Shown: positions 42,632 through 54,374, counted from the stretch's first letter. The stretch: 64,000 nucleotides of DNA from Nymphaea colorata (GCF_008831285.2 NC_045143.1:13408151-13472150), one strand, 5' to 3'. Notes: generated by a model from the sequence alone, not told the origin. Numbers and translations: made by a program.

Positions 42632-42662
42632 CCCCCCTCTCTCTCTCTCTCTCTCTCTCTAA
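42545..42662. repeat. Compound (CT)n-(CA)n microsatellite
   Basis: The (CT)n (CA)n CCCC block is itself duplicated twice in this stretch, then ends in (CT)n. Confidence 0.9.
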
Positions 42663-43145
42663 CAGCATGAGATAAAACAAGACAGAAAATCACACATTAC
42701 AAAGAATATAAATAATTTAAGCAATAAAAAATGTCTTGGTTTGCTTGCATCAAGCATGCAGATAAGTGGGTTCACAATATTAGAACCCACACACAAGGTA
42801 GAATCCTACAATTCACATCCTTTAAGTAAATTCATTATTCACTGGCTTCATTTAGCATCCAACCAATAATTCAGCATGGTTTTTTAATATAATACACAAA
42901 ATCAGAAGAGTATGGTGCTCATGAAACAAGAAAAGTTCAGAAAGTCGACTTGTAGAGGCAAAAGTCATCTCAATACAAAAAGGTAAAAAACTCAAAGGCA
43001 GCTTCAAATGCTGCTTGAGCTTCTAAATCCGATTTACTTTGTGGAATCACTTGCGTAAAACTCCAATTATTTAAGAATAATACAAAAAGGAAACGTGGAT
43101 ACAATGGGACCAAAAATGTCAGAGCGACACAGCTCAGTAGTTAAA

Positions 43146-43958
43146 TTATATTGCTTTTTGTTGAGCATCTGATAATCCAGAATGAGCTGCCTCCAATGCA
43201 GCCTTGTTTCTTTCAATTGCAGCAGCCACTTCCTTTGGCATGTACTTCTCATCATGTTTGGCTAGAACCTCTATAGCATCAAAGTAACAATCGCCTTTTC
43301 TTGCTTTCTCTAATGCAGGCTTGTTCGACGGCACCACCTCTCTATTCTCTGCATCAAAAGGGCGGATGAAGCCCTCAACAACAGCTGAGTGACCCTCTCT
43401 GAAAAGATCAGGTAGTGAGCCTTGATACCTAACCAAAATATCCGTCACGAGATCGGTAATCACAAATTGCATTTCAGGCGATTCTGCCGGTTGAACCACA
43501 CTCCCTTCCAGCACCAAACCCCCAAGCCTGAACTTGTTCTTCGAAGGATTCAGAGAAAATCTATCCAAAGCATCTGTGGGAGTCAAATAAAACATCATCT
43601 GATCTTGGAAATTGTTGAGGACTATTATGACAAATCCAGCAATGCCGCTGAAAGTAAGAGCATAGGTCCACAACCGGCGGTTCTGGAGCTGCCTAGCTCT
43701 GGCCCCGATGTCCACCGTCCGGGGACGAGCTGGTTGGCGACGAAGGGTGGCCAGGAACCGAGCGCCATTTCTCGAACATGCAGAATTCCTGGACAAATGG
43801 AAAGAATCAAACAAGGGAGCCGCTGTCCACGGACGAGACCAATCCAATACTGCCGTTTCGATTTGATGATGAGGCGGAAGACGGAAACGCGACCGACTGA
43901 ATAACCGAGAAGCGAAGCGAAAAGAAGCCTTAGAAGCCATAACCGTACCTAATTCCAA
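43146..43958 (-). CDS. CCME: Cytochrome c-type biogenesis protein CcmE, mitochondrial
   Basis: Haem chaperone of cytochrome c maturation system I: it binds haem covalently and hands it to the lyase, anchored in the mitochondrial inner membrane. The 270-aa intron-free frame has an Arg/Ser-rich presequence (about 1-75, e.g. RFASRLFSRSRFRL), a membrane helix at about 96-116 (LWTYALTFSGIAGFVIIVL), the OB-fold core (FRLGGLVLEGSVV, VRYQGSLPDLFREG) and the haem-binding segment VLAKHDEKYMP with His235 and Tyr239. The length fits plant CcmE. The ATG at 43940 (MASKASF) is an equally good start. It is on the same strand as MurD, 3.2-4.3 kb upstream of it; no functional link is implied. Confidence 0.95.
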   Translation of the reverse strand: MELGTVMASKASFRFASRLFSRSRFRLPPHHQIETAVLDWSRPWTAAPLFDSFHLSRNSACSRNGARFLATLRRQPARPRTVDIGARARQLQNRRLWTYALTFSGIAGFVIIVLNNFQDQMMFYLTPTDALDRFSLNPSKNKFRLGGLVLEGSVVQPAESPEMQFVITDLVTDILVRYQGSLPDLFREGHSAVVEGFIRPFDAENREVVPSNKPALEKARKGDCYFDAIEVLAKHDEKYMPKEVAAAIERNKAALEAAHSGLSDAQQKAI

Positions 43959-44640
43959 TATGGATCACATAAGGAAACCACCAGAGCAATGGGAATTTAT
44001 CAAAAGGGAAAAAGGAAAACGAGAACAAAATTTTCAAGGATCGACTATCCAACAGCTTTAATGACTTCGATGAAGGCTTCCAGCAACAAAAGATGCTTTC
44101 TAGAACCCGAAACTGCTAACTAATCTACTACAACCAGCATGGGTCAAAATTTAAGCATCGACCACTAAACAAGATTGATGGAGATGCTTAAAGAAATTCG
44201 CCAAAATCAGAATTCTTTTCTAAATTCCGGAAGGAATTGACACACAAAATCGGCAAAGCGGGGGAAAGCAAAACTAAACCCTAATCTTAATAAAAACCGC
44301 GCATAGGGAAAGGGAAACGAAAAGGAAAACCGATCTAGTCCAGAAATTTTTGGGGCTTCTACACATCTACCTGCAATGAGGAGGAACGCTTCTTCCCGGC
44401 AGATTAGCACACCAAGGAAGGCGTCCTTGGCGCCACCGCCCACCTATTTGGAAATGTCGCGAGGCTGCAGAGCCTCCCTACCTTAACCGCCGCCTCCTGC
44501 GATGGCTCAAGGACAGCAGACAGGGGAGAGATGTTTGAGACGCGACTTTAATCGCGTTAGAGTTTCTCTAAAAAATTGTATGAAAAGAAGCCTACTTTCG
44601 GAGGCGGCGCGGGCGCTCACGGTGGACTCTTATTTCGTTT
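43959..44640 (-). promoter_or_regulatory. CCME upstream region (5' UTR/promoter)
   Basis: GC-richer near 44.38-44.53 kb and likely transcribed leader. A 5' UTR intron is possible but not provable here. A 19-bp repeat (CTCTTATTTCGTTTT twice) sits at about 44625-44661. Confidence 0.4.
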
Positions 44641-44754
44641 TAGGGCTCTTATTTCGTTTTACTATGTAAATGTTTAAGTATTTACTTAGTTCTGAGCATT
44701 GGGCTAGCCCCATAACCCATAAGAAGAGGTCGGTCTCTCGGGTAAGTCCGACAC

Positions 44755-44960
44755 TTAAACTCGAGTTCGATACTAATTCACACTTAAATTTGGGGCTGGA
44801 GTTCGGTCTGATTAAATTAAAATATATATATTTTTGATATAAAATATTATATAAATACAATTAATTGTAATAAAATATTATAATTTTATATAAAAATTAA
44901 TTAAATATATATTAAAAAAATATTATGGAGCTCCCCCGACTTAATTGAGCTTACCGGTTA
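44755..44960. repeat. AT-core dispersed repeat, copy 1
   Basis: About 115 bp of AT-rich core (TTAAATTAAAATATATATTT ... ATTATAATTTTATATAAAAA) matches cores at 56.06-56.19 kb and, inverted, 57.30-57.41 kb, with GC-richer arms. Confidence 0.7.
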
Positions 44961-45577
44961 AGGGGTCCATCCAAAACCTTGAAATAACTCATAGAGGCAT
45001 AAGAGTATGGCCTTAGAGATTTTATATGATACTAGTTTCTTTCCAAATGTTTTGTTGTGTTTGGGTGAACCGAAGTAGACAGAGGTTCAAAAGTAGTAAA
45101 AAATATGGCTTAAGTATAGGTTAGGCAGAGGTGGTCTAAAGTTTTTGTTGGTAGTTCAAGCTCAGCCAACTTAATTGTCATTGTCTGGTTGGATTCGACC
45201 GTCTGCTTCATGCTCATCAGGGACCCCTGCTTGGGCTGTGGCCAAAAAAAAAATTTGAAAAGATTAATATTTTTTAGTTTGGCGGATGTAGTATGTGGAT
45301 TTAAATTTAGTTTACTTTTACCCGGATCCAACCCACGAAACCCAGTTTTGGAAGGAAAAAACGCAGGCTACAAGAAGAGAGTGCGAGGGAGGGACGAGAG
45401 ACAAAGAACGGGAGACAGAGAATGAAAGAGTGAGACGGGAGAGAGCAGGGCTGCAGGAAGGACGAAGGAGGTCGCCACTGTCTCTCTCACTCTCTGCCTT
45501 TGTCCACGTCTCTCTCTTTCTCTTGATTAATTCGGTGTTTGGCATTTCTGGTTTTGTTTCTGCCCTACGGGGTGCAG

Positions 45578-45915
45578 GGAGCATGCGTACAGAACGTCCT
45601 GGACTCAGTTATCTCTGCTTTATTAGCTGATAAAGAATCAGAAGTTCATATATGTAGAGCAAGCAATGGAACTTCCCTGCATTTGTCTCCTTTTCACCCT
45701 CGTTCGTTTGGGATACTTTTATTGCTTCAGCTTCTGTTTAGGTGTTTAGCTAAACATTAAAGCGGATACGCGTTCGAGGCCGGGCAGGCATGCATTGCTT
45801 AAAACTGACCCTTTTGAGCAACGCAGGCATTTTTTCAGCGATGGTGGAGAAACCAGAGCCCCATGGTGCAGGAAATTGTGAAAGAACTAGTTGACTCCGG
45901 ACAGCTTGAATTTAT
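45578..45915 (+). pseudogene. Two-exon fragment of a GH38 alpha-mannosidase gene
   Basis: Exon-like 45578-45662 reads GACVQNVLDSVISALLADK, then needs one base removed to continue KFIYVEQ. Exon-like 45827-45915 reads AFFQRWWRNQSPMVQEIVKE then LVDSGQLEF. These are adjacent exons of plant lysosomal-type alpha-mannosidase. The acceptors (GTGCAG, ACGCAG) and the second donor (GTACGA) are preserved, but the first donor reads GCAATG. No further exons (for example NGGWCMHDEA) are found on either side. A gene copy caught or left behind, not functional. Confidence 0.8.
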
Positions 45916-46595
45916 GTACGAATACATGCTCATCTTGGCTTTTTCTATGTGCAACATGTTACTGATTCTGAATCTCTGATGCATCTTAGCTCCCTTTGTT
46001 TGTTCATAAATATATAGAACTCTTTATTCTTCCAAGCCATACATTTTTTCATTAATCTCAATCCTTTTTTGTCCCCATGCAATTGAAAGATCATAGAGCC
46101 TTCGTGTTTGTAAGTTGCTGGGGACAAAGTCGTTCACCAGTCAATGCAATACCTGAAAATATGAAACAACCTTTTCAGTAAAGATTTCATTGAGATAATG
46201 GTTACACACACACGCGCGCCGAGAGCCAGAGGGAGTTTTCAAAATTTCAGCGATACATCCAAATGGAAAAAACAAGGGAAGTCAAATTTATTTTATAAAT
46301 TTTCAAGGTTTATCAAACACTGCACTTTTCAAGAAAATACCAAATAAGATTTATGGAAACTTGATAAGTAGAAAACCAAGAAGAAAGATTTTCTTGGTTT
46401 GCTACCGAAAGGGTTATCTTTTTCTGTTGTTTAGTTACAATTTTTAGGGTACCTAAAGCCAATGAGATTTAGCAGAGTCAAGAAGAAAGTGTATAGATCT
46501 GATTATATTATCATGGTAATGGACCAAAGAACATGGTAATGGACCAAAGAAAAGGGAAAAACTCGAGGCTTGAGATTTTGAGAAGTTCAGTTTAG

Positions 46596-46928
46596 CTATG
46601 TCACATGGATGCGGGTTGTGGGTGCAGATGTGGTAATTTTTCGACAAACTTTAGGTGTGGGGACAGTGGGGTTGTATCTATGTATGTGTATATATGTATA
46701 TAAATAATTTGTTACATAGTTTTTGACTGTTTAGTAACCTTATTTTATCTATATTTACGTATAAAAGCTTTTTGTATTAGAGATAGTTTAGTTATGTTGA
46801 CATTTAAAATGGTTAGTTTTGGTCCAGTTCGACTGACCGAACCAGATGTGCTATGTAGAGAAGCACCAAGACCAGCTCCAGCATGAACACAGGTGTGGCA
46901 GCCATTTAGAAGCGCCCATGTGACATGG
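46596..46928. mobile_element. hAT-like MITE copy 3
   Basis: Ends CTATGTCACATGG and the complement of CCATGTCACATGG. 8-bp flanks CAGTTTAG and TAGTTTTG match at six of eight positions. Shares GATGCGGGTTG/GGTGCAGGTTG and AGGTGTGG subterminal words with copy 2. No coding capacity. Confidence 0.7.
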
Positions 46929-46929
46929 T

Positions 46930-48500
46930 AGTTTTGTTGATTTTCCTGACGAACCCATTCTAACCTACAATAACATTATGGCTGTGAAAAGATGCTGCTC
47001 TTTAGAAACAACTTAAAAGAACTAAGTGTTATGATAACGTTCAAATGCTGGAATATGCATTTATTATAGGGCCATTTTCCAGTTGTGGATTCATAAAATT
47101 TTCCAATCCCTTTGCTTATTTCTTTCATGGGAATCCTGTAGAGCTATATCCATACGCGTAAAATGGTGAGTTTCATCACTTTGATGCTTTGCTGGTTCTA
47201 CTAGTGAAAGCTCCAGATACCAACGTTCCTGTTTATGCCACAATATGTTTATGATCCATCAATGGCGTGATTCGATAAATGGAGATAGCATTGGTGGTGC
47301 ATGGCAAATCGATTTATCTACACTTTCCGTCGCCTCTCCTTCCTCCTTCACCGGCCTCCTTCTTCCTTGCCAAGCTAAAATGATTACCTGTCATCTCTCT
47401 ACTCACGAAGAACTTCGTATCTATTTGATTCTTCATGTATGAGATGATCAATTTTATTCACTCACGAAAAGATGAAGGGACTGCATCCAGCTTTATCCGA
47501 GCAGGTGCATTTATAAGCACATCCGTAATTTGCGCAAGGCTTTCCAAGCACACTTGATCTCAGAATCCATCAGCTGCTCCTCTTCCTGCCGTGGCCACCA
47601 TTGCCTTTTCCCAAATTCTGTAAAGCGACCGATGTCTACCACCTTGTGATTTAGACCGAGGTTCCGTTTCCTCCTCCTTTGACTGAACATGTTGAAAAAA
47701 GCAAGATAAGAGCACATAGCAATAGGAGTTATGGGTTTTAGCTGCAGCCATGGGTATGTCTCAATGATATGAGATGAAACAAAGAAAGAATGCGTTTCAT
47801 ATACAATGATGACGGTTTAAATTACAAACTGTGTTCCAAAAATTTGTCAACTGCTCTAAGCTGCTACCATAGCTCTTCAACAGTTGCTGGTCCTGATCAC
47901 TCTTTTAAATTATCACTTTTTTTTTTCCCAATTTCCTTTTGTTGATCCAAGAGATATTTCGAATAGGGAAATTTTGCATTCACACGGTGTGAATTTGGAC
48001 ACGGAGAGACAAGGAAGTAATGATAAAATATTAACAATTAATAACTTCTACTTGGACCAGACCTAGACCTCGTATTCATCCTGGGCCACTACTGGACTTG
48101 AAATAATATTGAATTGCAAATCTAAATTCTGAATTTATTAGTTCTTTCTTTTTCATGTTTATCAGCCAATCAGATTTCAAATATAAAACCCGGATGCAGA
48201 TTAGATTCAGAATTTAAATTTAGAAGTCAGATTCAAATACTGTATGAAACTTTTTTCATGTATATCTACAAAAAATTGGATACAGTAAAAGGCATATCAG
48301 ATTTGAATATAATTGACATTCTTATTGGTGGGAAGCAGTCAATCTTTTAAAAAATATAGGCCAAGTAGAGCTTGAGTTCTTCTTTAGGATTTTTAATAGA
48401 GTTTTTTTCCTTAAAAAGCGGGCAAAGACTACACAATCTCAAACCCACCAGTAAGAAAACCATCATAACCCATTTTTTATTCTTTTCCATTTTTGGAGGG
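46930..48500. other. Intergenic, no gene recognised
   Basis: Short frames only. A 60-70 codon minus-strand frame near 47.5-47.75 kb has no recognisable domain. CAGATTT/GATTCAGA words recur at about 48.1-48.3 kb. Confidence 0.4.
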
Positions 48501-48539
48501 AAAGTGAGGTTATTGCTGAGCTCATCTTTATGAATTGCC

Positions 48540-50306
48540 GTGGATTCCCCTCATTTACGGCTATCAAGAAAACTTTTCCACCCACTTACTCTCTCATTTC
48601 TGACATCCTCTTCTCCCTCTCTCGGTCTCTCCAGTCTCCCTCATTTCCTTCACTCCTCTCTCGGTCTCTCCAGTTTTCTTTGCTCGCCTGAGGGGGTTCG
48701 TCAAGCGCAGGCATTGTCTTTCAGTTGGCAGTCTACTATCTTCAATTGCGTTTTCGCCGGCACACTTCAGCTGAAAGATGCTCGCGGGCTCCTCCAGGCC
48801 TTCCTCCTACCAGCGCGTTGTTGTTTTCTCCTTCTGCAGATGGGCGACTATTCCTTGCGGCCGAGGCTCCCCAAGGTGGTCTCCGTTGGTAGGCCAGCCC
48901 CCTCACCGTGGTGTGTCCCCTCTTCTCGGTGTGCTTCCAGGCTTCGTCACCTTCTCCGGTCTGCTGCTTCTATCATCGTCAGATGGGGCCAGTGGTGGTG
49001 TCAGAGGTGTGCTTCCTTGAACGGCCGCCAGGCCGTCACGTGTTCTCGATGTCGCTTTCCTGCTCGTCAGAATGATCGTCGCCTTTTTGCTCGACGGCAT
49101 GGTTTTGCAGCTGTCACTGCTTCCTTCTAGGTCCAGGTTCCTCCTCAAGTTGTTCAGCGGTCACTTTCTTTGGGCGAGAGCTCTATGTTCTTTGGCTCTA
49201 TCAGACTTCCTTGACCTGGGCCTACTTGTCCTGGAACGCGGGGTCCTCCTTTTTCGGTACAGGTTCCGCAGGTTTTCAGGCCAGGTGATCCGCCGCACCA
49301 GTGCTCTTCGGTGGTAGAGCTGCCGCCTTCTCAGCTTCCGCCCTTGCTTCCCTCACCGCGGGCGCCAGCCTCTCCTCAGCGAAGGAGTCTAGCCTGCTCT
49401 CTGCCACGCTCCTCTGAGGTACCCTGCTCGCCCTTTCCTTTTCCTGCTTTGCGAGCTGGGGCTCCACGCGAGTCCACCTCGGGCTGCCCCGACCCGTTGC
49501 TGGTCGCTGCTCAGTCTGACCTTGGCGACGTCTGGTCGTCCGCACCGTCTCTTTCAGTTGCCCGCCCGTCGGCAGAGGGTCTTCCCCTTGAGGCTGTTGT
49601 TGTTGCTCGCTCTCGTCCGACTGCGGCCTGCGTTGTCTTGGCCTCTGGAGTCTTGGCACCCCCAGTCAGTCGTTCTCCCTCCGTTGCCTGTACGTTGCTC
49701 TTTACCTTGGTTACTGGCCCCCCTATGCCCCCTCTTACACCCAGGACCTCCTCCTTTGCCTATCTGCCTTGGGTTTTTTCTGTTTCTTTTGACAGTAGCT
49801 TTAGTTCTTACTGGCCTTCCCTACATTTTCTGCTCCCTAGACTCAGTCGCTGCTCGCCTCTAAACCTCACCTACCTGCCTCTCCCACCAGTTAGCCCTGC
49901 CCTCTCCCGCATCCCTTATGTTGGCTCTTTTTCCCCTGCCCTGCGGTCTGAGTCTGAGTTCACCTCTACCCCATCGTCCTCCCCTGTTCAGTTGTCTGGC
50001 CCCACCACGAGTCCTGTGGGTCGTCACTCCCTGCCCGATAGGTTGCCACCTGTTGCCCCCTTGTTGGATGCTGAGTTGGGCATCTCCCTCTCAGATGCGC
50101 TTGACGCTCTTAAGGTCTCTCTTCCGCCTGAGCAACTTGATTTGTTGCGTTCCTCTTTTGCTGCCGCTGTGGCACCGGTCTCCCGCTCCAGCCTGGCCAG
50201 GTTGCGGCGGGAGTTGCGTAGGATTGGGGCTTCCGCAGCCTCCGTCCTCCCTCCTGGTGCCGCCAGGGCGGCCAGACGTTCGTCGCTTCACGTGGTTTCC
50301 CCATGA
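48540..50306 (+). pseudogene. LINE ORF1-like frame with internal stops
   Basis: One frame runs through two stops (TAG at 49128-49130 and a TGA near 49214). The pieces are 196 and 331 codons. It is rich in Ser, Pro, Leu and Arg, with a Cys cluster (WCQRCASL, TCSRCRF) near 49000-49060 that may be a decayed zinc knuckle. No clear RNA-binding domain. Called ORF1 from its position and its overlap with ORF2. Confidence 0.55.
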
Positions 50307-53300
50307 GAGTTGCATGTTGGAATGTGCGGGGCCTCAGTGCCCGTTATCGGCGTAGGTATCTCTCTTCTTGGATCCGTCAGCATGGGCCTTCGGTGCTTAT
50401 TGCGGTTGAGACCAAGATGTCTGTCATCTCTCACGCTTGTGTTCGTACTTTGTTGCGCCAACCGTCTTTTGGGTTCCTTCCAGCTTGTGGAGCAGCGGGC
50501 GGCATCCTGCTGGTTTGGTCTCCACCCCTTACGGGGGCTGTTGTGCATGTCGGAAGGTACTCTATCTCTGCTTCTCTCAGCGGATTTTGGCCTAATGGTC
50601 CGGTCTTGGTTACTGCGGTTTATGGCCCTTGTGTTGGGGCTTTGCGTGGGCAGCTGTGGACTGAGCTGCATCAGGTTCGCCAGCTTGCAGCTTCCCCTTG
50701 GTTTCTGGCAGGAGACTTCAACTGTTTGCTTAGCCCTGCTGACTCTTCCTCCCCTGTCACTTCTGGCCTGTCTATGTCTGCTTTTCGATCTTTCGTTGAT
50801 GAGTTTGGTCTTTTTGACGTGCCTTCGACTAACGGTACGTTTACTTGGTCTAATAATAGGAACCCTCCGATCCTTCGTAGGTTGGACCATATCTTCCTCT
50901 CGCCTGAGTTGTTCTCTGCTTTTCCTTCATCCTCCTTGGTTCTTGGCCCGAGGCACCTGTCTGATCATGCTCCACTGCTCTTTTCCCTTCTTCGGGGTAG
51001 GGCTGCTATCAGGCACGCCAGGTTTCGTTTTGAGATTTGGTGGCTCCGTGATGAATCCTTTGTAGCTACCGTCCCTAATTGGTGGGCTCGTACAGTCAAT
51101 GGTAGGTGGGTTGCTTTCAGGCTCTCACGGAAGTTGCACTTCATCAGGAGGGAGGCGCTCGCCTGGAAGCGCATTTTCTGGAGCAGCAAATTTTTGGAAG
51201 TGGCCGTTTGGGATGAGGAGATCATGTCCCTTCAAGCCTCTGATAATATTTCTGCGGATCAGTCTTCCCGTCTCCTTTGTCTGCAGTGTCTTGCCCAAGA
51301 GTGGCGGATTAGGGAGTCTATCCATTGGCAGCAACGCTCTAGGCTGGGTTGGCTCGCGCATGGGGACCAGAACTCTAGATTCTTTCACTTGGCCGCCTCT
51401 CAGAGGCGCCGTCAGACGTTGCTCCAGTTCATGGGTATCGGGGGCAGGATTTTTCTTGGTGATGACATCCTCCCAGCCCTGAGCGCTCATTTCAAGGATT
51501 TCTACTCTAAACCTCTTTGCTTCCGTGCCACGCTGCCGGATTTTCACATCTTCTCTCTCTCTGTCTCTTGTGCGATCGCTCTTGAGCGGCCCTTCCAACA
51601 CCAAGAGATCAAGAACGCGGTCTGGGCCCTTGGCTCGGGCAAGGCACCCGGCATTGATGGTTTCCCAGTCGAATTTTTTCGTACTTTTTGGGAGGTTTGT
51701 AGCGCGGATGTGTTTGCGTTTTGTGATGAGTTCGCCTCCAATTCTGTTTTCCTCAATGAATTCAATCAGGCTACCTGTGTCCTGGTGCCTAAGCGCCCTA
51801 ACCCTATGGACGTCACCCACTTTCGCCCGATCTCCATCCTTGGCACGCCGTACAAGATTATTGCTAAGTTGCTCTCTATGCGGCTTGCGCCTGTCATGTC
51901 TTCAGTCATTAACCTCTTCCAGGTTGCTTTCGTCAAGGGTCGGCGTCTGCAGGATGCGGTTGTCCTAGCCAATGAGGTTGTTCACTCCCTTTACTGTCTA
52001 CGGCTACCTTCATTCATCCTGAAGTTGGACATCTCTAAGGCTTTTGACTCGGTTAGTTGGGAGTTCCTTTCTGACCTCCTCACCCGTCTTGCGTTTAGTC
52101 CTTCGTTTAGGCAGTGGATCATGTCGCTGGTCACTGGGGCCCAGCTTGCGGTTTCCTTCAATGGGAAGTGTGGTGATTTCTTCTGTCTCGAGCGTGGCCT
52201 CCGTTAAGGTTGCCCGTTATCGCCCTTGCTTTTCAACTTGGTTGCTGAGAGCTTTTCTGCGCTTTTCCATCACGCAACGGTCGTTGGCTTCCTCACACCC
52301 CATTCGCTTCCCCACTTACCGTCCTTCTCCACCCTTCAGTATGCTGATGATTTTCTCCTGTTCGGCAGTGCTTCTCGCCAGCAGGTTGTGAGAACGTGGC
52401 TCATCCTTCGGGTCTTTGAGCTCATCTCAGGTCTTTCTATCAATTCCGTCAAGTGTCAACTCTCCTTCATTCACGCGGATCCGGCCACGGTACTTCTCGC
52501 GGAAGCTTGCTTTGGGTGTAAGGCTACTTGCCTGCCCATGGACTATCTGGGGCTTCAGATTACGTTGTCGCCTCCTGCTCCTTCTTTTGAGGATGGGGTG
52601 GAGCAGAAGCTTACGGATCGCCTTCAGTGTTGGCAGGGAAAGCTGCTTTCTCTTCCAGGTCGGATTACTTTGGCTAAGCACTGTCTTGCGTCAGTTCCTC
52701 TCCATGCTTTGTCTGTCTTTCGGCCTCCTATGGCTGTCTTGCGTAGGTTTGATAAGCTTATTCGTAAGTTTGTTTGGGATGGTGATCGACCTTCAGATCG
52801 CCTTGCGCATTGAGATGTGGTTGCCTTTCCGCGTCTTCTTGGGGGTGCTGGGGTTACCAACCTTAGTCGGGCTTGCGAGTCTTCCCTGTGTTCTTGGTGG
52901 TGGCGGTTAGCTACTGAACATTCTCCCATCACCTAATTCATTAGTTCAAAATTCGACCTGCCTTTCCCTAGCGTCTGGCATAGTTCTATATCTCACATCT
53001 CCCATTCTCACTTTTGGTCCGACATGCTTTCTGTCCTTCCTCTTTTCCTCCGCCTTGCTGACCTCTCATCGTTCACGTCTCCATCCTGGCCCCTTTCACC
53101 TACCTGTGAGTTCACTTTTTCTTCTTGCTACCTGGCCTCCTTTGGTCCCTCTGTCGCGTCACTCCCCCCCCCGGTCTCTTTGGTCTCCTGGCCCTTCTCC
53201 TCGAGCCATTGCTTTTGTTTGGCTTCTTCTGACTGGCCATATCAACACTTTTGATCACCTACAGCGCCTTGACATCAGTTTGGCTAACCAGTGTCCCCTA

Positions 53301-53594
53301 TGTCTTGTTGCGACTGAGTCTCGGCTCCACCTTTTTACTTCTTGCCCTTTTTTCTCTAGTGTCCTTGCTTCTACTTGGCCTTCCCTTGTTAGTAATCTTC
53401 CAAACCCACCATCCATTCGTCTTTTCTTCCTCTTTTGTCATTCCCCCCACCTGACTGCTTCCTGGGGTCATGTCTGGAGGCCGTGGCTCATTTCAGCTTG
53501 GTGGCGCATTTGGGTGGAGCGCAACAACATGGTCTTCAGGGGCACATTCTCTTCACCAGATTCTGTGGCTCGTCTTGTGCAAGGGGATATCTAG
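50303..53594 (+). pseudogene. LINE ORF2: endonuclease, reverse transcriptase, zf-RVT
   Basis: The start ATG overlaps the ORF1 stop as ATGA. Endonuclease: CWNVRGLS with Asn7, VETK with Glu36, AGDFNCLL, LDHIFLS and SDHAPLL. Linker: GWLAHGDQNSRFFHLAASQRRR. RT: GKAPGIDGFPVEFF, VTHFRPISI, LKLDISKAFDSVSWEF and LQYADDFLLFG. Then the C-terminal zf-RVT (FVWLLLTGHINTFDHLQ, CPLCLVATES, WRIWVERNNMVF). Damage: TAA at 52205 within the GLRxGCPLSP block, TGA at 52811 and another stop near 52934, and a frameshift around the C-run at about 53163-53172 that puts zf-RVT in another frame. The catalytic residues themselves remain. Confidence 0.88.
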
Positions 53595-53865
53595 TTCGCC
53601 ATTCGGTTAAAGCACCGCCGCCTGACTGCGGTTGGGTGACTGTGTCGTTTCGTCTTTCCTCTTCTCTCCTATTTTTCTGTGCATTGTATTGTTTATTTGT
53701 TCCTCCTGCTTGTGTTTTTTGCATAATTTTGTTCTTTGCGGATTGTTTTTGTATTTAGGGGACCTCTTGTCCCCAAATTTTGTTATATATTCCCATTTTA
53801 TCGGCACTCCTCTCTCTCTCTCTCTCTCTCATTGTTTTTCTCTTCTATCTCTCATACTGAGTCCA

Positions 53866-54105
53866 GAATAGATCTCAGACCGGATTATGCTAAACTCTTT
53901 TGGGATATAACCTATGGAGCCATGAAGTTGATTTGCTTGGCCCTAACCTAGGTTATCCAGTCTTAGATCCTGACTGGGTTAGGTTCCACTCTTTTGAGTT
54001 ATAATAGCCCATTGAGCCATGAGGTTCTGACCAGGTTATCCAGTCTTAGGTCCTGATTGGGTCAGGTTCGCCACTTTCTCGTTATGACCCATTGAACCAT
54101 GCCCC
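53866..54105. repeat. Tandem repeat, about 83-bp unit, 2.5 copies
   Basis: AGGTTATCCAGTCTTAG... units start at 53950 and 54033. A diverged partial unit precedes (CTATGGAGCCATGAAG vs CATTGAGCCATGAGG). Confidence 0.8.
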
Positions 54106-54374
54106 ATGCCATGTCCTCTTCTTCTTGGTCCGCCTGTCTCTACTTCTCCTTCTTGTCCTTCACTATTCATTCACCTTGTAGTCTCTCCTGAAGAGAAGAA
54201 AGAACAACTTAAAGGTAGATAAGAAAGCTAGAGAGAAGAGATACAAAGAGAACAAGAATAAGTTTTTACAATGCAAAGTGCCACCCAGAGCAAGAACTAA
54301 CATCCTAGTACAATAATAGGCAAACAAAAAGTAAAATTAGTATTTCTATTTGTCTCGACGTGCCATTAGGGATG

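Larger units (their letters stand above)
48540..53810 (+). mobile_element. Plant L1-type LINE, disabled
   Basis: A GC-rich (relative to neighbours) non-LTR retrotransposon: ORF1-like frame, ORF2 with APE endonuclease, RT and C-terminal zinc-binding domain, then a 3' UTR ending near a (TC)n tract with no poly(A) seen. Exact ends and target duplication were not found. Confidence 0.85.

Noticed and set aside
42545-42662. Repeat pattern checked as a CRISPR-like array
   Set aside because: It is a compound dinucleotide microsatellite, and the genome is a plant's.
45189-45630. Overlapping Arg/Glu-rich frames on both strands
   Set aside because: They come from GA/CT-rich sequence. The only supported coding signal nearby is the alpha-mannosidase exon starting at 45578.
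47511-47751. Two overlapping minus-strand frames
   Set aside because: I translated both and recognised no family; splice sites and start context are not convincing.
51125-51820. 231-codon minus-strand frame
   Set aside because: Antisense shadow of the LINE ORF2.
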